A stretch of DNA of 12,450 nt from Prevotella sp. UBA6447 (GCA_002437115.1 DJOD01000017.1:1-12450), one strand, 5' to 3'. Numbered from the stretch's first letter, positions 1 through 8,735 are shown. The notes: generated by a model from the sequence alone, not told the origin. Translations and numbers: made by a program.

Positions 1-1378
1 GCTGCTTGTGGCCGAGGCTCAAACGACGATTTTCCTTGTCGATTTCCAAAACGACAACGTCAATCGGTGCACCTACTGTGGTGAACTCTGAAGGATGCTT
101 CACCTTCTTGGTCCAGCTCAGGTCAGAGATGTGTATCAAACCATCAACGCCTTCCTCGAGCTCAACGAAAATACCAAAGTTGGTGAAATTGCGAACCTTT
201 GCGGTGTGCTTGCTGCCAACGGGATACTTGGTCTCAATATTCTCCCAAGGATCCTCCTTCAGCTGCTTGATACCCAGGCTCATCTTACGCTCCTTACGGT
301 CGAGCGTAAGAATAACAGCCTCTACCTCATCGCCAACATGCAGAAATTCCTGTGCTGAACGAAGGTGCTGGCTCCAGCTCATCTCTGAGACGTGAATCAA
401 GCCCTCAACACCTGGCTGAATTTCCACGAAAGCTCCATAGTCGGCAATGACGACCACCTTGCCCTTCACGTGGTCGCCCACTTTCAGGTTGGGGTCAAGA
501 GCATCCCAAGGATGGGGAGTGAGCTGCTTCAAGCCCAGAGCGATACGCTTCTTCTCCTCGTCGAAATCAAGAATGACGACATTGATCTTCTCGTCGAGCT
601 TGACAACCTCATGAGGATCGCTGACGCGTCCCCAAGACAGGTCGGTGATATGTACCAGTCCGTCGACACCACCGAGATCCACAAACACTCCATAAGAAGT
701 GATGTTCTTGACGGTGCCCTCGAGCACCTGGCCCTTCTCCAAGTGGGAGATAATCTCTTTCTTCTGGGCTTCCAGCTCAGCCTCTATGAGAGCCTTGTGG
801 GAAACCACAACATTGCGGAACTCTTGGTTGATCTTCACAACCTTGAACTCCATGGTCTTTCCGACGAACACGTCGTAATCGCGTATGGGGTGAACATCAA
901 TCTGGCTGCCGGGAAGGAAGGCCTCAATGCCAAACACATCCACAATCATGCCACCCTTCGTGCGGCACTTGATGTAACCCTGGATGACCTCGTCGTTCTC
1001 AAGAGCCTCGTTAATCTTCTCCCAGCTCTTGCTCAGGCGAGCCTTCTTGTGAGAGAGAACGAGCTGTCCTTTCTTATCCTCCTGATCCTCAACGTAAACT
1101 TCCACCTTGTCGCCAACCTTCAGGTCGGGGTTGTAGCGGAACTCTGAGGCGGGGATAATGCCATCGCTCTTGTAACCGATGTTGACAACAACCTCTTTCT
1201 TGTCGATAGAGATTACTGTGCCCTCCACAACCTCATGTTCCTGAATCTTGTTGAGGGTTTCATCATAAGCTTTCTCCAGGTTTTCTTTGCTGGCAGCGTT
1301 CAGTGAACCATTTTCGAATTCATCCCAATTGAAATCGTCCAATGGTTTCACGTTCTTGATGTCGTTCAAATTAGACAT
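1..1378 (-). CDS. rpsA: 30S ribosomal protein S1, 5' part (3' end beyond the left edge)
   Basis: S1 binds single-stranded, AU-rich parts of mRNA and helps dock mRNA on the 30S subunit; in Bacteroidota, where Shine-Dalgarno sequences are scarce, this matters more. The frame reads from ATG at 1378-1376 (MSNLNDIKNV) for 459 codons without a stop and leaves the window. After an acidic N-terminal arm (about residues 1-45) I see five S1 (OB-fold) repeats at roughly 49-112, 131-196, 217-285, 302-372 and 389-459. Repeats 3-5 carry the classical pattern: YGVFVDLGGVDGLVHITDLSW, YGAFVEI..GVEGLIHVSEMSW and FGIFVELEEGVDGLIHISDLSW, each followed by a RR/KR-x-LSLG-x-KQL ending. The first two are more divergent, as in other S1 proteins, where they contact the ribosome. 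Bacteroidota S1 has about 600 residues and six repeats, so the last repeat and tail lie outside. It is downstream of tamB on the same strand but has its own promoter. Identification is secure. Confidence 0.97.
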   Translation of the reverse strand, partial: MSNLNDIKNVKPLDDFNWDEFENGSLNAASKENLEKAYDETLNKIQEHEVVEGTVISIDKKEVVVNIGYKSDGIIPASEFRYNPDLKVGDKVEVYVEDQEDKKGQLVLSHKKARLSKSWEKINEALENDEVIQGYIKCRTKGGMIVDVFGIEAFLPGSQIDVHPIRDYDVFVGKTMEFKVVKINQEFRNVVVSHKALIEAELEAQKKEIISHLEKGQVLEGTVKNITSYGVFVDLGGVDGLVHITDLSWGRVSDPHEVVKLDEKINVVILDFDEEKKRIALGLKQLTPHPWDALDPNLKVGDHVKGKVVVIADYGAFVEIQPGVEGLIHVSEMSWSQHLRSAQEFLHVGDEVEAVILTLDRKERKMSLGIKQLKEDPWENIETKYPVGSKHTAKVRNFTNFGIFVELEEGVDGLIHISDLSWTKKVKHPSEFTTVGAPIDVVVLEIDKENRRLSLGHKQ

Positions 1379-1403
1379 AAATAATGTAATGTTAATTAAA
1401 TTA

Positions 1404-1420
1404 ATAAAGTTAGACTTTAT
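1404..1420 (-). promoter_or_regulatory. Perfect hairpin in the rpsA leader
   Basis: ATAAAGT and ACTTTAT form a perfect 7-bp stem with a 3-nt loop. In the rpsA transcript the hairpin sits about 25 nt before the start codon and is followed by an unstructured A/U-rich stretch that runs to the AUG. That stretch is the kind of sequence S1 itself binds, so feedback control of rpsA is a reasonable inference. The hairpin is AT-rich and so weak. It could instead help end transcription from tamB, since TTAATTTAATT follows it. Confidence 0.4.
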
Positions 1421-1465
1421 GTGAAGTATTCGGGCATGGATAACCACACCTTCGCAAATCGGGTG

Positions 1466-1473
1466 CAAAAGTA
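1466..1473 (-). promoter_or_regulatory. Bacteroidota -7 promoter element for rpsA
   Basis: Read on the minus strand this is TACTTTTG, an exact match to the Bacteroidota consensus TAnnTTTG. It lies about 90 bases upstream of the rpsA ATG, which predicts a start of transcription near 1458-1460 and a leader of about 80 nt. No good -33 TTTG is visible at the usual spacing; TTG in the upstream TTATTG is too close. The call rests on the exact -7 match, its place between two same-strand genes and the strong, separate expression expected for rpsA. Confidence 0.55.
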
Positions 1474-1522
1474 CACATTATTAGGCAATAAGATACCATG
1501 TATTGGAAATTTCCTTGAACAA

Positions 1523-4500
1523 TTATGGTTTTTTAACAACCTTGCGTTGTTTGGTCGGTTGAGTGGCTTTACTCTTCAAGCCGAAGAAATCGCGCCATCC
1601 ATTGAAATCGCGCTTTAGGACAAAACCAATTCCTTGGGTGTTGAGTGAGTTGCGAGTGAAGTAGCGGTCGTTGGCCTGGTTGTAGACACGCACGCTGAAA
1701 TTACCATTGGGAGAGATGAGGTAACGGATGTCAAAATCACCTATAAACGAAGTGGTGGCGTTCGCGTTGTCGCGATAGCCAAACTGGCCATTGATCAAGA
1801 GGCGGTTGTTGAGCATCCGACCGCTGAGCAGCCCTTCATATTCGGCATTGTTCCAACCCTCGTCGCCTGTTGAGATGTTGGCACCAAAATTCCAATTGGT
1901 GTTGTTTATGACATTGCTGAGCACATTGTTAATCTGCTGGCTGAGTTGTCCGCTGAGGATGCTCTGCATGGCCAGGCTGGTTTGTTTCTCACCTGTGTTC
2001 GTCTCCACCGAGTTGTTGCTTCCAGGAGCCAGGAAACGTCCGACGGCAAGCAAATAGAGCACTTGCTGGTTCATCTCCTCTTCGCTGTTGATGATGCTGT
2101 AGATCATCTGTTTTGCGTCGCTTCCGACAGTTGGCATGTCAAGATTGAAGTCGACCCTGGGAGCTGCGGGCGTGCCTGTTATGTCCATGAGACAGTTCAC
2201 TCGAATGTTGTTGGAGAAACTACGCCCTAACTGAAGGTCAGAAAGGCTTACAGAGTTGACCTGGTATTGGGATTTCAGATGGAGTTCGGCCTGCATAGGG
2301 TCACCGCCGAAAGTAATCATACCCCCAGGAAGAAACTGAAAATCGCGCTTGATGATATTTTGGATGGTCAACTTGTAGATGCCGTGGTCAATGAGATAGT
2401 TGCCATATACATCTAATCCACCTTTGTTATAATAGGATGCTCGGATGACACCAGAGCCATTGAGGGCAATGTAGTCGCCTGAAGTGTTGTCCATAATGAC
2501 CTTGAGGGTAGCAGTTGGACTGGTGTTGATGAGAAAGTTGATGCGTATGTCGGAAGGCAAATCATAAGCATCCTCATCATCGACCAACTGCTCGATGAGC
2601 GCATCCTTCATCGCGTTCTGGATGGTGTCGCGCGATGACCAATGAATAAACTCGCGCGAAGTGATGGCGTCTGGGGTGGAAGCGTTGTAAACCACCTGTG
2701 ACCCTTGCTCGGGGGTCGCTTCTATATCGATGTCTACCTCGCCCGAGCGACCTCTGACACGCACATCACCACTGGCATAGACGGTGCCGTAAAACGTGCT
2801 GCCGTCACTCCCATCCCAGTCGTAGCCAAGTAGGTGGTCAAGTTTCACGCCTATGTCGTAGGTAAGCCGTGACAGGTGTTGGTGGTAGACTGAGCCTCTC
2901 ACCTCGCCCGTATTGCCATTGCGGTCGTAGACCCTATCACCAGGGAAACGTATCTCGTCGACCAGGAACTGGATGGGAACGTCCCGTAATTCATAAGTCG
3001 TGTTGAGCGGCCGTATACACACCTTGCCACTGGCTATGGCGTCGCCAGTAAGATTGATTTGTTTCAGGTCACCCCAAAGTCGCAAATCGCCATTGATGGA
3101 CAAGTCTGCTTGGCGCATGAAACTCGAGCAGAGCGACTGCACAAACTCGCCTCGGGTATCACGGGCTTGGATGGCGAGGTCTATGTAGTTGCGCTTGGGC
3201 GACACGTAACCTCGAATAGTGGTGAGGCGCCTACTGGCAAGCAGGTTGCGGCTCATCGTGTCAACAGCTTGCGCGTCGATGTCTATCTGCTCGTCCTTGG
3301 GGTTCCACCCCACCTTAGCCAACAAGGTTCCCATGTTTCCTTCCTCAAACTGGAACTTGTTAACAAAAAGATCAGCATGACCTCCTGGCTCATCGAAGAG
3401 GCGTGTCACGTATGCCTTGCCAGAGGCGAAGCCACTGAAGTCTACTGAATGAAATCCCACCAGGTCTAACACGTATTCCACATTGACATTCTTGAGGTCG
3501 ACCGTGATGGATTCGTCACTTCCTTTAGATGCCTGGCCAGAAACTTTCAGATGCTGGTTGCCGTTGCTGACTATCAGATCGTCGATTTGCAGATGGTTCT
3601 TGCGGTAGACAACACTGGCGGGATGAACAGCAAACACTGTGTCACCAATGGACAGTTGCGAAGGACGAACATAGAAGCGGGCCTCAGTGACACCTTGGCG
3701 GTCGCGGTCAAACTGGATTGTCGACAGCAGGTGCCCACGAAAACGATGACGCTGGGCGTGATTGTCGAGCGAAAGATCGGCCGAAAGCTCGTCGCGCTGG
3801 GCCGAGGCAAGAACACGAATGTCACTCCTGCGCCCTCCATCGCCCACTTGCGTGGCCTGGACATCGGCACAGAGATTGTCGTTTGGAGACGTGAGGCTGA
3901 CCGACACTTGGTGCATGTGCCTGCCATTATAAACGACATCAGGGGCTTTGAGATGGATGTTCACATGACCTGAACGAGAGTTGAGTGATGCAGAGAGGGT
4001 AACAGGCTCGTTCATCTCAATGGGCAATCCCACCAAGTGACGAAGCCAATCGCCACGGGTAATGGACGCTTCCATGGTGAACCTGTCATGACGCACTGTG
4101 CGATGGCGGAGCGAGGTGAACTTCTGCAAACTGGGGAGTTGGCCGACTATCAGATTTTCTATGTTTTGCCTCAAGGTGGCGTAGTCAAAGTCTCCACTCA
4201 CTTCGCCATTGCCAAAGTCACTGTCAAACTTCAGATAGCGACCTGACACATTGTGACCACTCTCCAAGGAAAGGTGCGCCAAGTGGTATTCATAGTCGGG
4301 CTTGGACACATGGAAGTCGTTGACATCCAACTTGCCACTCAACGTGGCAAGTGAATTTCCTCTAAATGCCGCTTGGGCACGACCTCCGTAAACAGAACCA
4401 GCATGTAACGGGTCGGGCACGCCCAAGGCAGTCGGATTGACCCGAGAGACATTAATATCGAAGTTGCACAAGGAGTTGGCACCTTGATTGCTGAAAAAGC

Positions 4501-5992
4501 CCTGTGCTGTTGCCACCACGTTTGGGTCGTCAATGGATATCTTTCCGCGGGTCGTGCCATGATCGTACGTGGCTTCAAAGTCCACATCTTGATAATGGTA
4601 TTGGTTCCAATCTACACGACTAACGTTACCTTGCGCGGCATAGAGTTGTTGACGGAGGTTTCCATTGACAGTAAGTTTGGCTGCCAATATGCCCAGGCGG
4701 TTGTCATCAAGCAATGCGCCCAGATCCAAGCCGTCGGTATTAAGGTGCCCCTTCACAACAGGACCACGTTTGGATAGAGACAGTTGGGCCTTTCCCGCCT
4801 CGACCTGGAGTGTGCCTCGAGCTATCAGGTCAGAACCTCGTCCACCAAGCATTCCGCGATAGCTGGCGTCTCCCAGGTGCCGCACGACGGATGGCACCTT
4901 AAGCGAGAGAACATCGAGCAAGTCGCGACCAACGGTCAGCTTTCGTATCGCGGCACTCCATCGTGGAGTGGAGTGCCAGGAAGACACCTCTCCACTTATG
5001 GACAGCGAGGCAACGGGTGTTGGCGTATGCAGACGCGCGTGAGCGTCGCGGGCAAGGATTGCATCCAATCGGTGAACACGTAATTGTTTCGACGTGCCCG
5101 AGAAAGAAACGGAAAACACTAACGGACATGAATACCGTTTCAGGGAGTTGTCGATAAACGACAAATCTGCAAGATTCACATACGAAGTGTTCACCACTCC
5201 CTGGTAATGCAAGGTGGTGGGTGATATACGACATCGTTTCCTCCTATAAGTGGCAACAAGATGCTTTGAAGTGAAACGGGAATGGGGCAGTTGCAAGTCG
5301 AAATGATCCAAAATCGCCTTTCGTGATCCTGCCACAAACTTGAACGACAATGACTTAAGGTGTAGGCCAGAACTTTCATCTAAGGCAATCTTCTTCACTC
5401 TGACGTTCAATGAATCGTCTCGAAGGGCATTGAGCATGATGTGGGAGCTCAGGTTGCTCACATCCAAATGTCGCAGGTCGAGAGAAGCCTTCTTTGGAGC
5501 GTCAAGCTCGTCGTATCGAAAAGCCCCATGCCGGATGACCAGGCTGTTCACCTGGAGGTTAAGGGGTTTGTGTGCCGTAGTGTCTTTCGAGGAAAGCGAA
5601 TCAATAACGTACTGGATGTTCAAGGGAGCATCTGCCGTGGCGCGATAAAGGCGCGCCTTCATGCCAAACACTTGGGCAGAAGTGATGGCGATATTACCTG
5701 AAAGTGCCTCAAGGCAACCAATCTTTACAGATAGTCGGGTGGCTTTGAAAAAGGCCTCTCCTTTTTGGTCAAGCAAGCATACGTCATCCACGATGACTCT
5801 GTTGAACAACCCAACATCGACCCTTCCTACAGAAGCTGGTGTCCCTAACTTAGAGGTAATGGCCTCTGCCAAGATCCGACCAAATAAGGATTGCACCATG
5901 GGAATGTTAACCACGGCGACAACGATCCCGTATAGGCACACCAATGCCCATAAAATCGTATTGATAAAGTGCTTAGCTCTCTTCAAAGTCAT
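1523..5992 (-). CDS. tamB: TamB-like translocation/assembly module protein (AsmA/DUF490 family)
   Basis: Family knowledge: TamB-type proteins are inner-membrane-anchored, span the periplasm as a long beta-rich groove, and act in outer-membrane protein assembly and/or phospholipid transport to the outer membrane. The 1489-residue product starts with basic residues and one membrane helix (about 10-30, WALVCLYGIVVAVVNI), then an AsmA-like N-terminal region (SKLGTPASVGRVDVGLFNRVIVDDV). A very long beta-repeat body of alternating polar and hydrophobic strands follows. The TamB/DUF490 region occupies roughly residues 1010-1460, with recognisable stretches such as LNGSGVIRASYYNKGGLDVYG, GIYKLTIQNIIKRDFQFLPG and MITFGGDPMQAELHL, and ends with FVLKRDFNGWRDFFG plus a basic tail. 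It is longer than E. coli TamB (1259 residues) but normal for Bacteroidota. No TamA partner is in the window. It is divergent from nqrA and upstream of rpsA. The family call is firm; the exact cargo is unknown. Confidence 0.88.
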   Translation of the reverse strand: MTLKRAKHFINTILWALVCLYGIVVAVVNIPMVQSLFGRILAEAITSKLGTPASVGRVDVGLFNRVIVDDVCLLDQKGEAFFKATRLSVKIGCLEALSGNIAITSAQVFGMKARLYRATADAPLNIQYVIDSLSSKDTTAHKPLNLQVNSLVIRHGAFRYDELDAPKKASLDLRHLDVSNLSSHIMLNALRDDSLNVRVKKIALDESSGLHLKSLSFKFVAGSRKAILDHFDLQLPHSRFTSKHLVATYRRKRCRISPTTLHYQGVVNTSYVNLADLSFIDNSLKRYSCPLVFSVSFSGTSKQLRVHRLDAILARDAHARLHTPTPVASLSISGEVSSWHSTPRWSAAIRKLTVGRDLLDVLSLKVPSVVRHLGDASYRGMLGGRGSDLIARGTLQVEAGKAQLSLSKRGPVVKGHLNTDGLDLGALLDDNRLGILAAKLTVNGNLRQQLYAAQGNVSRVDWNQYHYQDVDFEATYDHGTTRGKISIDDPNVVATAQGFFSNQGANSLCNFDINVSRVNPTALGVPDPLHAGSVYGGRAQAAFRGNSLATLSGKLDVNDFHVSKPDYEYHLAHLSLESGHNVSGRYLKFDSDFGNGEVSGDFDYATLRQNIENLIVGQLPSLQKFTSLRHRTVRHDRFTMEASITRGDWLRHLVGLPIEMNEPVTLSASLNSRSGHVNIHLKAPDVVYNGRHMHQVSVSLTSPNDNLCADVQATQVGDGGRRSDIRVLASAQRDELSADLSLDNHAQRHRFRGHLLSTIQFDRDRQGVTEARFYVRPSQLSIGDTVFAVHPASVVYRKNHLQIDDLIVSNGNQHLKVSGQASKGSDESITVDLKNVNVEYVLDLVGFHSVDFSGFASGKAYVTRLFDEPGGHADLFVNKFQFEEGNMGTLLAKVGWNPKDEQIDIDAQAVDTMSRNLLASRRLTTIRGYVSPKRNYIDLAIQARDTRGEFVQSLCSSFMRQADLSINGDLRLWGDLKQINLTGDAIASGKVCIRPLNTTYELRDVPIQFLVDEIRFPGDRVYDRNGNTGEVRGSVYHQHLSRLTYDIGVKLDHLLGYDWDGSDGSTFYGTVYASGDVRVRGRSGEVDIDIEATPEQGSQVVYNASTPDAITSREFIHWSSRDTIQNAMKDALIEQLVDDEDAYDLPSDIRINFLINTSPTATLKVIMDNTSGDYIALNGSGVIRASYYNKGGLDVYGNYLIDHGIYKLTIQNIIKRDFQFLPGGMITFGGDPMQAELHLKSQYQVNSVSLSDLQLGRSFSNNIRVNCLMDITGTPAAPRVDFNLDMPTVGSDAKQMIYSIINSEEEMNQQVLYLLAVGRFLAPGSNNSVETNTGEKQTSLAMQSILSGQLSQQINNVLSNVINNTNWNFGANISTGDEGWNNAEYEGLLSGRMLNNRLLINGQFGYRDNANATTSFIGDFDIRYLISPNGNFSVRVYNQANDRYFTRNSLNTQGIGFVLKRDFNGWRDFFGLKSKATQPTKQRKVVKKP

Positions 5993-6018
5993 GCAAAATT
6001 AAGAAAATAAACTTGCAA

Positions 6019-6048
6019 CGAAAATAAAATCTCGAAAAATATCAAAAA
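6019..6048 (-). promoter_or_regulatory. Possible tamB promoter (weak match)
   Basis: On the minus strand TTTTTG (6048-6043) is followed after 16 bases by TATTTTCG (6026-6019), one mismatch from TAnnTTTG. It ends 26 bases before the tamB ATG. The spacing is shorter than usual and the whole region is AT-rich, so chance matches are expected; this is only a candidate. Confidence 0.22.
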
Positions 6049-6064
6049 TGAATTTAATTTTGTG

Positions 6065-6072
6065 TAAATTTG
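6065..6072 (+). promoter_or_regulatory. Bacteroidota -7 promoter element for the nqr operon
   Basis: TAAATTTG matches TAnnTTTG exactly and lies 101 bases before the nqrA ATG. Transcription would start near 6078-6080, giving a leader of about 95 nt. No clear -33 TTTG is present at the expected distance. The box overlaps a perfect 10-bp palindrome, ATTTGCAAAT (6068-6077), which could be a protein-binding site or chance in AT-rich DNA. It is the only exact match on the plus strand in this intergenic region. Confidence 0.55.
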
Positions 6073-6107
6073 CAAATGATTTCGTAACCAACATTGAAAA
6101 AGAATAT

Positions 6108-6135
6108 AAAAGTCCGATGAAAGGGGCTTTTCGTC
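6108..6135 (+). promoter_or_regulatory. nqr leader with two mutually exclusive hairpins
   Basis: Hairpin A pairs AAAAGTCC (6108-6115) with GGGCTTTT (6124-6131): eight pairs with one G-T. Hairpin B pairs GATGAAA (6116-6122) with TTTCGTC (6129-6135): seven pairs with one G-T. They share bases 6129-6131 and the left arm of B is the loop of A, so they cannot form together. The element lies in the predicted nqr leader, about 40 nt before nqrA. Whether it is a switch, an RNA-stability element or coincidence cannot be told from one sequence. Confidence 0.3.
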
Positions 6136-6173
6136 AATTGTTGCATATCAACCAAAAAATTATATTCTAATTT

Positions 6174-7526
6174 ATGGCAAATGTTTTTAAGTTGCGCAAA
6201 GGCTTAGACATTAACCTGAAAGGAAAAGCTGTGAAAAAGAAGGTTATTTGCAGGGAGTCCAAGCTGTTTGCTCTCCGTCCTTCCGATTTCACAGGCGTAG
6301 TCCCAAAGGTTGTTGTCAGGGAGGGTGACCACGTCCTTGCCGGTGATGCCTTGTTTGCCAACAAGCAATTTCCAGAGGTTCTGTTTGCCTCACCAGTAAG
6401 TGGTATTGTCAAGTCTGTTGCCAGGGGAGAACGACGACGCGTGCTTAGCGTCAGCGTGGAAGCTGACGAAAAGCAGGAATACCGTGACTTCGGCATACCT
6501 GAAGTAAGCAGTATGGACGGTAATGCGGTAAAACAGTTGCTACTCAAGGCTGGCCTTTTTGGTTACATCAACCAGCTGCCCTACGCCATATCCACCAATC
6601 CTGCCACAAGCCCCAAGGGTATTTTCGTGTCGGCACTGAGCGACATGCCTTTGGCTGCCGATTTCGAGTATGTGTTGAAAGGCAACGAGGAGGCTTTCAA
6701 GAAGGGGTTGCAGGCACTTAGCCGCATCACCAACGTGCACTTAGGTGTCGGGGCCAAGCAACAAGCAGAAGCACTGACAAACGTCGAGGGCGTGGATTTG
6801 AATGTATTCGACGGTCCCTGCCCTGCGGGAAACGTCGGAGTGCAGGTCAATCATATCGCCCCATTAAGCCGTGGAGAGGTGGCCTGGACCGTCGACCCCA
6901 TGGCCGTCATCTTCATCGGTCGCCTTTTCCTCACTGGCAAGGTTGACCTTCGCAAGACCATTGCCATAGCAGGCAGCCAAGTGAAAGCCCCTGCCTATGT
7001 TGACGTACTTGTGGGTGCACAATTGGCCGATATTGTTGCCGACAAGCTTGTGGCAACTGAGCATGTGCGACTGATCAATGGCAATCCCCTTACAGGTGAA
7101 CGTGCCACGCCTGATGATTTCCTGGGTGCCCACACATCAGAGATAACAGCAATACCTGAGGGCGACAACAAGGAAGAAATCCTGGGGTGGATACTTCCGC
7201 GCACCAACGACTTCTCTGTATCGAGAAGCTATTTCTCATGGTTGCAGGGGAAAAAACATGAGTACGACCTTGATGCGCGCGTAAAAGGTGGAGAAAGACA
7301 CATGATCATGAGCGGAGAATATGACAAGGTGCTGCCAATGGACATCTACGCAGAATATCTCATCAAGGCAATCATCGCTGGAGATATTGACAAACAGGAG
7401 CAGTTGGGCATCTACGAGGTAAGCCCCGAAGACTTCGCCCTGGCGGAGTTTGTCGACTCCTCAAAACTGGAGTTGCAAAAAATAGTCAGACAGGGACTTG
7501 ACATCCTGCGCAAAGAGAACGCTTAA
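6174..7526 (+). CDS. nqrA: Na+-translocating NADH:quinone reductase subunit A
   Basis: NqrA is the cytoplasmic-side peripheral subunit of the Na+-NQR complex and contributes to the quinone site. The 450-residue product fits the family length. An RnfC-like barrel-sandwich region covers about residues 25-100 (VVPKVVVREGDHVLAGDALF, then FASPVSGIVKSV, a biotinyl/lipoyl-type hairpin). The central part has the family stretches ISTNPATSPKGIFVSALSDMPLAADF (139-164) and FDGPCPAGNVGVQVNHIAP (212-230). An SLBB-like segment follows at about 262-310. The start is well fixed: an in-frame TAA lies at 6168-6170, two codons upstream. No Shine-Dalgarno sequence is present; the upstream sequence is AT-rich, as is normal for Bacteroidota. 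It is the first gene of the operon and follows the predicted promoter and structured leader. The next gene begins 37 bases after its stop. Confidence 0.97.
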   Translation: MANVFKLRKGLDINLKGKAVKKKVICRESKLFALRPSDFTGVVPKVVVREGDHVLAGDALFANKQFPEVLFASPVSGIVKSVARGERRRVLSVSVEADEKQEYRDFGIPEVSSMDGNAVKQLLLKAGLFGYINQLPYAISTNPATSPKGIFVSALSDMPLAADFEYVLKGNEEAFKKGLQALSRITNVHLGVGAKQQAEALTNVEGVDLNVFDGPCPAGNVGVQVNHIAPLSRGEVAWTVDPMAVIFIGRLFLTGKVDLRKTIAIAGSQVKAPAYVDVLVGAQLADIVADKLVATEHVRLINGNPLTGERATPDDFLGAHTSEITAIPEGDNKEEILGWILPRTNDFSVSRSYFSWLQGKKHEYDLDARVKGGERHMIMSGEYDKVLPMDIYAEYLIKAIIAGDIDKQEQLGIYEVSPEDFALAEFVDSSKLELQKIVRQGLDILRKENA

Positions 7527-7563
7527 GAAAGGATTCAGCTTAGGTAAATAACACAAAACTATT

Positions 7564-8724
7564 ATGAGTGGATTAAAAAAACATTTCGACCAGATACGGC
7601 CTCTCTTTGAGGAGGGTGGCAAATGGCATGCCTTTCAAAGCCTGTATGATGGCTTCGAGACATTCCTCTTCGTGCCCAACACCACGTCGAAGAGTGGTGC
7701 GCACATCCATGATGCCATCGACTCCAAGCGCATCATGAGCATGGTCGTCATCGCCTTGATGCCCGCCTTACTCTTCGGCATGTACAACCTCGGATACCAA
7801 AACGCGCTGGCTGCAGGCAAGCTTACAGAGACAAGTTTCTTGCAGATGTTCGCCTTTGGCCTATTGGCCTTGCTTCCTAAAATCCTTGTGAGCTACATCG
7901 TTGGCCTGGGTATTGAGTTTGCGTGGGCACAGTGGAAACACGAGGAGATACAAGAGGGATATCTCGTCAGCGGCATCATCATCCCGTTGATCATTCCCAT
8001 CAACACACCACTGTGGACACTGGTTCTTGCCATTGCCTTTTCTGTGATCTTCGTCAAGGAGATTTGGGGTGGAACTGGCATGAATATCTTCAATGTGGCC
8101 ATCGCCGCGCGTATGTTCCTGTTCTTCTCGTACCCCAGCCAAATGACGGGCGACAAGATTTGGGTGGCGCAAGAGTCCGTTTTCGGATTGGGTTACAACT
8201 TGCCAGAAGGCTTCACAGAGGCCACACCGCTCGGGCTCATAGCCCAAGGTGCTAATGCTGGCGCGAGCCTGTCTGACATGATTCTGGGCTTCATTCCCGG
8301 CTCGGTAGGCGAGACATCTGTTGTCGCCATTGCCATCGGTGCCATCATCCTGCTTTGGACGGGCATTGCCAGCTGGAAGACCATGCTATCGGTCTTTGTG
8401 GGCGGCATCGTGATGGCTCTCATCTTCACCGCTACGGACAAGACGCCAATACCATGGTATGAGCACATCGTGCTGGGCGGATTCTGCTTTGGTGCCGTGT
8501 TCATGGCCACCGACCCTGTGACCTCAGCTCGCACGGAGACAGGCAAATGGATTTATGGATTCCTCATCGGCGCCATGGCCATCATTGTTAGGGTGATGAA
8601 CGCAGGCTATCCCGAGGGCATGATGTTGGCCATCTTCTTCGGCAACATGTTTGCGCCGCTCATCGACCATTGTGTCGTGGAGGCTAACATTTCAAAACGT
8701 GCCAAGCGCGCAACCAACAAATAA
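7564..8724 (+). CDS. nqrB: Na+-translocating NADH:quinone reductase subunit B
   Basis: NqrB is the large membrane subunit that carries a covalent FMN and riboflavin and forms much of the Na+ path and quinone site. The 386-residue product has a cytoplasmic N-terminus (MSGLKKHFDQIRPLFEEGGK) followed by about ten hydrophobic segments from residue 56 to 365. Family signatures include MNIFNVAIAARMFLFF (173-188), GSVGETSVVAIAIGAIILLW (246-265) and FMATDPVTSARTETGKWIYG (313-332). The expected FMN-acceptor threonine is Thr221 in EGFTEATPLG; the local motif departs from the common SGAT form. An in-frame TAA 12 bases upstream of the ATG supports this start. It lies between nqrA and nqrC, 11 bases before the latter. 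Confidence 0.97.
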   Translation: MSGLKKHFDQIRPLFEEGGKWHAFQSLYDGFETFLFVPNTTSKSGAHIHDAIDSKRIMSMVVIALMPALLFGMYNLGYQNALAAGKLTETSFLQMFAFGLLALLPKILVSYIVGLGIEFAWAQWKHEEIQEGYLVSGIIIPLIIPINTPLWTLVLAIAFSVIFVKEIWGGTGMNIFNVAIAARMFLFFSYPSQMTGDKIWVAQESVFGLGYNLPEGFTEATPLGLIAQGANAGASLSDMILGFIPGSVGETSVVAIAIGAIILLWTGIASWKTMLSVFVGGIVMALIFTATDKTPIPWYEHIVLGGFCFGAVFMATDPVTSARTETGKWIYGFLIGAMAIIVRVMNAGYPEGMMLAIFFGNMFAPLIDHCVVEANISKRAKRATNK

Positions 8725-8728
8725 GGAG
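8723..8728 (+). promoter_or_regulatory. Strong Shine-Dalgarno site for nqrC
   Basis: AAGGAG lies seven bases before the nqrC ATG, and its first two bases are part of the nqrB stop codon TAA. A canonical ribosome binding site is uncommon in Bacteroidota and none of the other nqr genes has one this good. It fixes the nqrC start and suggests direct re-initiation or separate loading of ribosomes at this gene. Confidence 0.6.
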
Positions 8729-8735
8729 AAAAAGC

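Noticed and set aside
392..1147. A 251-codon open frame on the plus strand, opposite rpsA
   Set aside because: It is the antisense shadow of the S1 repeats: it lies wholly inside rpsA, has no promoter-like element, and its low-complexity Leu/Val/Asp/His composition is what codon bias on the other strand produces.
1505..1514. Perfect 10-bp palindrome GGAAATTTCC between tamB and rpsA
   Set aside because: Too short and AT-rich to separate from chance, with no T-run that would make it a terminator for tamB.
3059..3973. Plus-strand open frames of 120-140 codons opposite tamB
   Set aside because: They lie inside a long, clearly coding minus-strand gene, do not resemble any protein family I know, and lack start signals.
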